Assembly (NCBI GenBank): GCA_965224415.1
Contig: CBDCZB010000003.1
Span: 124,001 to 188,000 of the forward strand
Source: DAOUJI01 sp965224415
Lineage (GTDB): Bacteria; Chloroflexota; Dehalococcoidia; Lucifugimonadales; JAGWBF01
DNA length: 64,000 nt
Direction of reading: 5' to 3'
This document shows, piece after piece, positions 63,585-64,000 of this stretch. Positions within the stretch are counted from its first letter, which is position 1; every line of letters starts with the position of its first letter. Position numbers and translations under genes: made by a program. The notes under the pieces are model-generated. The model searched no databases. It was not told the DNA's origin and was given only the letters and a program-made list of their open reading frames with translations.

Positions 63585-64000
63585 CTACGAGCGTTGGGCG
63601 GTCTTCCTGGCCACCATTGCGTCGGCCAGGGGACTCTGGTGGGAGCCTATCACCACGTTGAGCAGCGACGGCTTGCCCGAACCCAAAGCGCGCCCCAAGG
63701 CGGGAGCTATCTGTTCCCTTCTCGATACGGTCTCGCCGTGGCCTCCCAGCGTCGTAACAAGCTGGTCGTAGGCGACGTAACGCAGGTCGGTGTTGACCGC
63801 CCTACCGTAGTAGGCCAGCTGGAAGTTCTTGTCTATGCCCCAGGTCGAGTCGTTCCCAAGGACCGTAGTGATGTCCAGGTTGAATCTCACCGCCGTGTCG
63901 TATTCCATGACGTAAAACCCTATAGAGCCGTCTCCCATGAACAGGAACACGTTGGACTGAGGCCGGGCCAGCTTTGCGCCTAGGGCGTAGGGCAGCCCGC
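63585..64000 (-). CDS. thiamine-diphosphate-dependent enzyme, C-terminal part (runs off window)
   Basis: The frame is open from the window edge to a stop at 63585-63587, so only the last 138 residues are seen. The ThDP/Mg motif is GDGSIGFYVMEYDTAVRFNL and the adjacent DITTVLGND, preceded by GLPYALGAKLARPQ. The close, VTTLGGHGETVS then IAPALGRALGSGKPSLLNVV, is that of the acetolactate synthase/benzoylformate/oxalyl-CoA decarboxylase superfamily. With CoA-transferases nearby, an acyl-CoA decarboxylase or lyase is possible but unproven. Confidence 0.85.
   Translation of the reverse strand, partial: GLPYALGAKLARPQSNVFLFMGDGSIGFYVMEYDTAVRFNLDITTVLGNDSTWGIDKNFQLAYYGRAVNTDLRYVAYDQLVTTLGGHGETVSRREQIAPALGRALGSGKPSLLNVVIGSHQSPLADAMVARKTAQRS

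Overview
The window is high-GC bacterial chromosome that best fits the Chloroflexota, class Dehalococcoidia, probably a SAR202-like lineage. This is an inference. It rests on a 16S rRNA gene that stands alone, without 23S, 5S or spacer tRNAs (a layout known from Dehalococcoides), and on gene content typical of SAR202-type heterotrophs: a luciferase-like flavin monooxygenase, CaiB/BaiF CoA-transferases including a tandem fusion, enoyl-CoA hydratase, SDR, F420/nitroreductase-type proteins and many small hydrolases. It also rests on GWNLV-type surface proteins and on dispersed palindromic repeats of the kind seen in these genomes. No species can be named from sequence alone.

Layout. 1-3.8 kb: a possible decayed gene, a TSUP exporter, formate-THF ligase (fhs), a Phd-type antitoxin with a truncated PIN toxin, and a small unknown. 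4.0-6.5 kb: a DUF1800 gene followed by an NHL beta-propeller gene. This two-gene module is repeated at 34.5-37.1 kb. 7-13 kb: cupin, F420-type reductase, double CoA-transferase, NAD-dependent formate dehydrogenase, enoyl-CoA hydratase. 13.3-15.1 kb: solitary 16S rRNA with its own promoter and a long pre-rRNA processing stem. 15.5-23.9 kb: fumC, flavin monooxygenase, hydrolase, tRNA-Ser, epimerase, YvcK-like protein, cupin, nitrilase, nitroreductase. 24-27.5 kb: dnaG-rpoD. 27.9-29.5 kb: zinc-ribbon peptide, a short membrane ORF and a sortase. 29.5-34.3 kb: CoA-transferase, SDR, esterase, MFS transporter. 37.2-39.4 kb: an AT-richer Bpu10I-like restriction-modification pair next to tRNA-Lys. 39.9-43.8 kb: pyrG, transaldolase, rho. 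44-48.5 kb: a promoter-terminator unit that may be a small RNA, a 1050-residue surface protein, and a secreted protein with a sorting-signal-like tail. 48.7-54.3 kb: MBL hydrolase, bioY, hrcA, dnaJ, prmA, rsmE. 54.3-58.3 kb: a minus-strand argF-der-plsY-gpsA operon. 58.5-62 kb: thioesterase, then a minus-strand TPR / PIN / pentapeptide-TIR cluster whose first two genes are bracketed by an identical 19-bp direct repeat. 62.1-64 kb: an RdhA/QueG-like Fe-S protein and the end of a ThDP enzyme.

How the genes fit together. Housekeeping functions (replication, transcription, translation, lipid, pyrimidine and arginine synthesis) alternate with catabolic genes for CoA-thioester chemistry, flavin-dependent oxidation and formate/C1 use (fhs and NAD-FDH). 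The accessory parts most worth following are the TPR-PIN-TIR cassette, the duplicated DUF1800-NHL module, the R-M island, the sortase/surface-protein set, and the possible small RNA ahead of the surface-protein gene.
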